64,000 bases of DNA from Lucinisca nassula. Taxonomy: Eukaryota > Mollusca > Bivalvia > Lucinida > Lucinidae. The DNA is taken from positions 114,920,766-114,984,765 of the forward strand of contig OY757011.1 of assembly GCA_963580285.1 (NCBI GenBank), given 5' to 3'. The notes beneath the pieces were generated by a model. The model was not told the DNA's origin, did not search any database, and saw only the letters and a list, made by a program, of their open reading frames with translations. Below, piece by piece: positions 63,522-64,000 of the stretch; positions within the stretch are counted from its first letter, which is position 1, and the number at the start of each line of letters is the position of its first letter. Position numbers and translations under genes: made by a program.

Positions 63522-64000
63522 TCAGAGTGGAACGATTTTAGCTTTTTTGGTAGGGAGTCACCTAGGCAGCATTCCCGTGAAGCTTGAATCAAATTGGCCC
63601 AAGGGTTTAGGAGTTCGCGTGTGAAGCAAATTAACGATATTTTCTATTTTTATCTCTGGTGGCTATTTTATGCATCGGAGCGGGATAGTTTTAGCCATTT
63701 TGGTAGAGGGTCACCTTAACAACATTCCTATGAAGTTTGAATGAGATTGGTCAAAGGGTACAGGAATAGTTGTTGTTTGTATTTTTTTTCTATTTTTAGC
63801 TATGGCGGCCATCTTGTTCGTCAGAGTGGAACGATTTTAGCTGTGTTGATGGGTAGCCATCTAGGCAACATTCCTGTGAAGTTTGAATCCAGTTGGCCCA
63901 TGGGTTTAGGAGGAGATCGCGTTTGAAGCAAATTTACGATGTTTTTCTATTTTTAGCTCTTGGTGGTCATTTTGCTCATCAGAGCGGAACCGTTTTAACT
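63522..64000. repeat. Tandem array, about 150-bp units, runs off the window
   Basis: CAGAGTGGAACGATTTTAGC or a variant starts units at about 63524, 63676, 63822 and 63979. Each unit has CATTCC-GTGAAG-TTGAAT and GGTTTAGGAG. These words resemble the last core of the pearl-like element at 22911, so this is probably the body of another pearl-like element. Confidence 0.8.

Overview
The window looks like repeat-saturated intergenic or intronic DNA from an animal, most likely a bivalve mollusc. The evidence is internal: tRNA-headed SINEs, one SINE family ending in CAAA repeats, pearl/Helitron-like elements with tandem cores of about 165-172 bp, CR1/Jockey-type LINE remnants, mariner and Tc1 copies, and hundreds of bases of GATA and GGAC microsatellite. 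There are no prokaryotic operons. The species call is inference from repeat style; no search was possible. No complete host gene is visible. Two ATG-initiated open segments on the minus strand (4359-4580 and 46869-47057) are the only candidates for host first exons, and I recognise neither protein.

Layout. 1-9 kb: a tandem repeat at the left edge, then closely packed miniature inverted-repeat elements bounded by TTAA (families A, B, C) or TA (family D), mixed with family-A SINEs. 9-17 kb: nested TTAA elements, a pearl-like element with about five 172-bp cores and a GGAC minisatellite, a SINE inside a SINE, and a 165-bp tandem array carrying perfect 28-bp palindromes. 17-22.4 kb: one 5.29-kb element with about 490-bp terminal inverted repeats and an 8-bp target duplication, sitting inside a family-D element. 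22.6-24.9 kb: a pearl/Helitron-like element with ten 165-bp cores inside another TIR element. 25-32 kb: a cluster of palindromic fold-back elements (family F), some tandemly duplicated. 32-41 kb: SINEs, TTAA elements and a conserved repeat (family G). 41.2-42.8 kb: a decayed Tc1-like transposon. 43.5-45.8 kb: a giant inverted repeat with two 1.05-kb arms. 48.5-51 kb: SINE inside LINE inside mariner, the mariner lying at the terminal TA of a family-D element. 51-61 kb: a hAT-like element in a SINE, a SINE in a SINE, and a long TIR pair. 61-64 kb: a compound microsatellite, a frameshifted LINE reverse transcriptase and a tandem array running off the right edge.

The strongest unexplained signal is one palindromic hairpin core (arms reading roughly CAAACAGTGNAGAYCC-GATCAGA) found 30 or more times. 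It sits inside elements of at least six families that differ in termini and in target-site class (TTAA, TA, about 8 bp). Many insertions are dated by nesting, by perfect 10-15-bp target duplications, or by paralogous empty sites within the window. That gives an internally checkable chronology of transposition.
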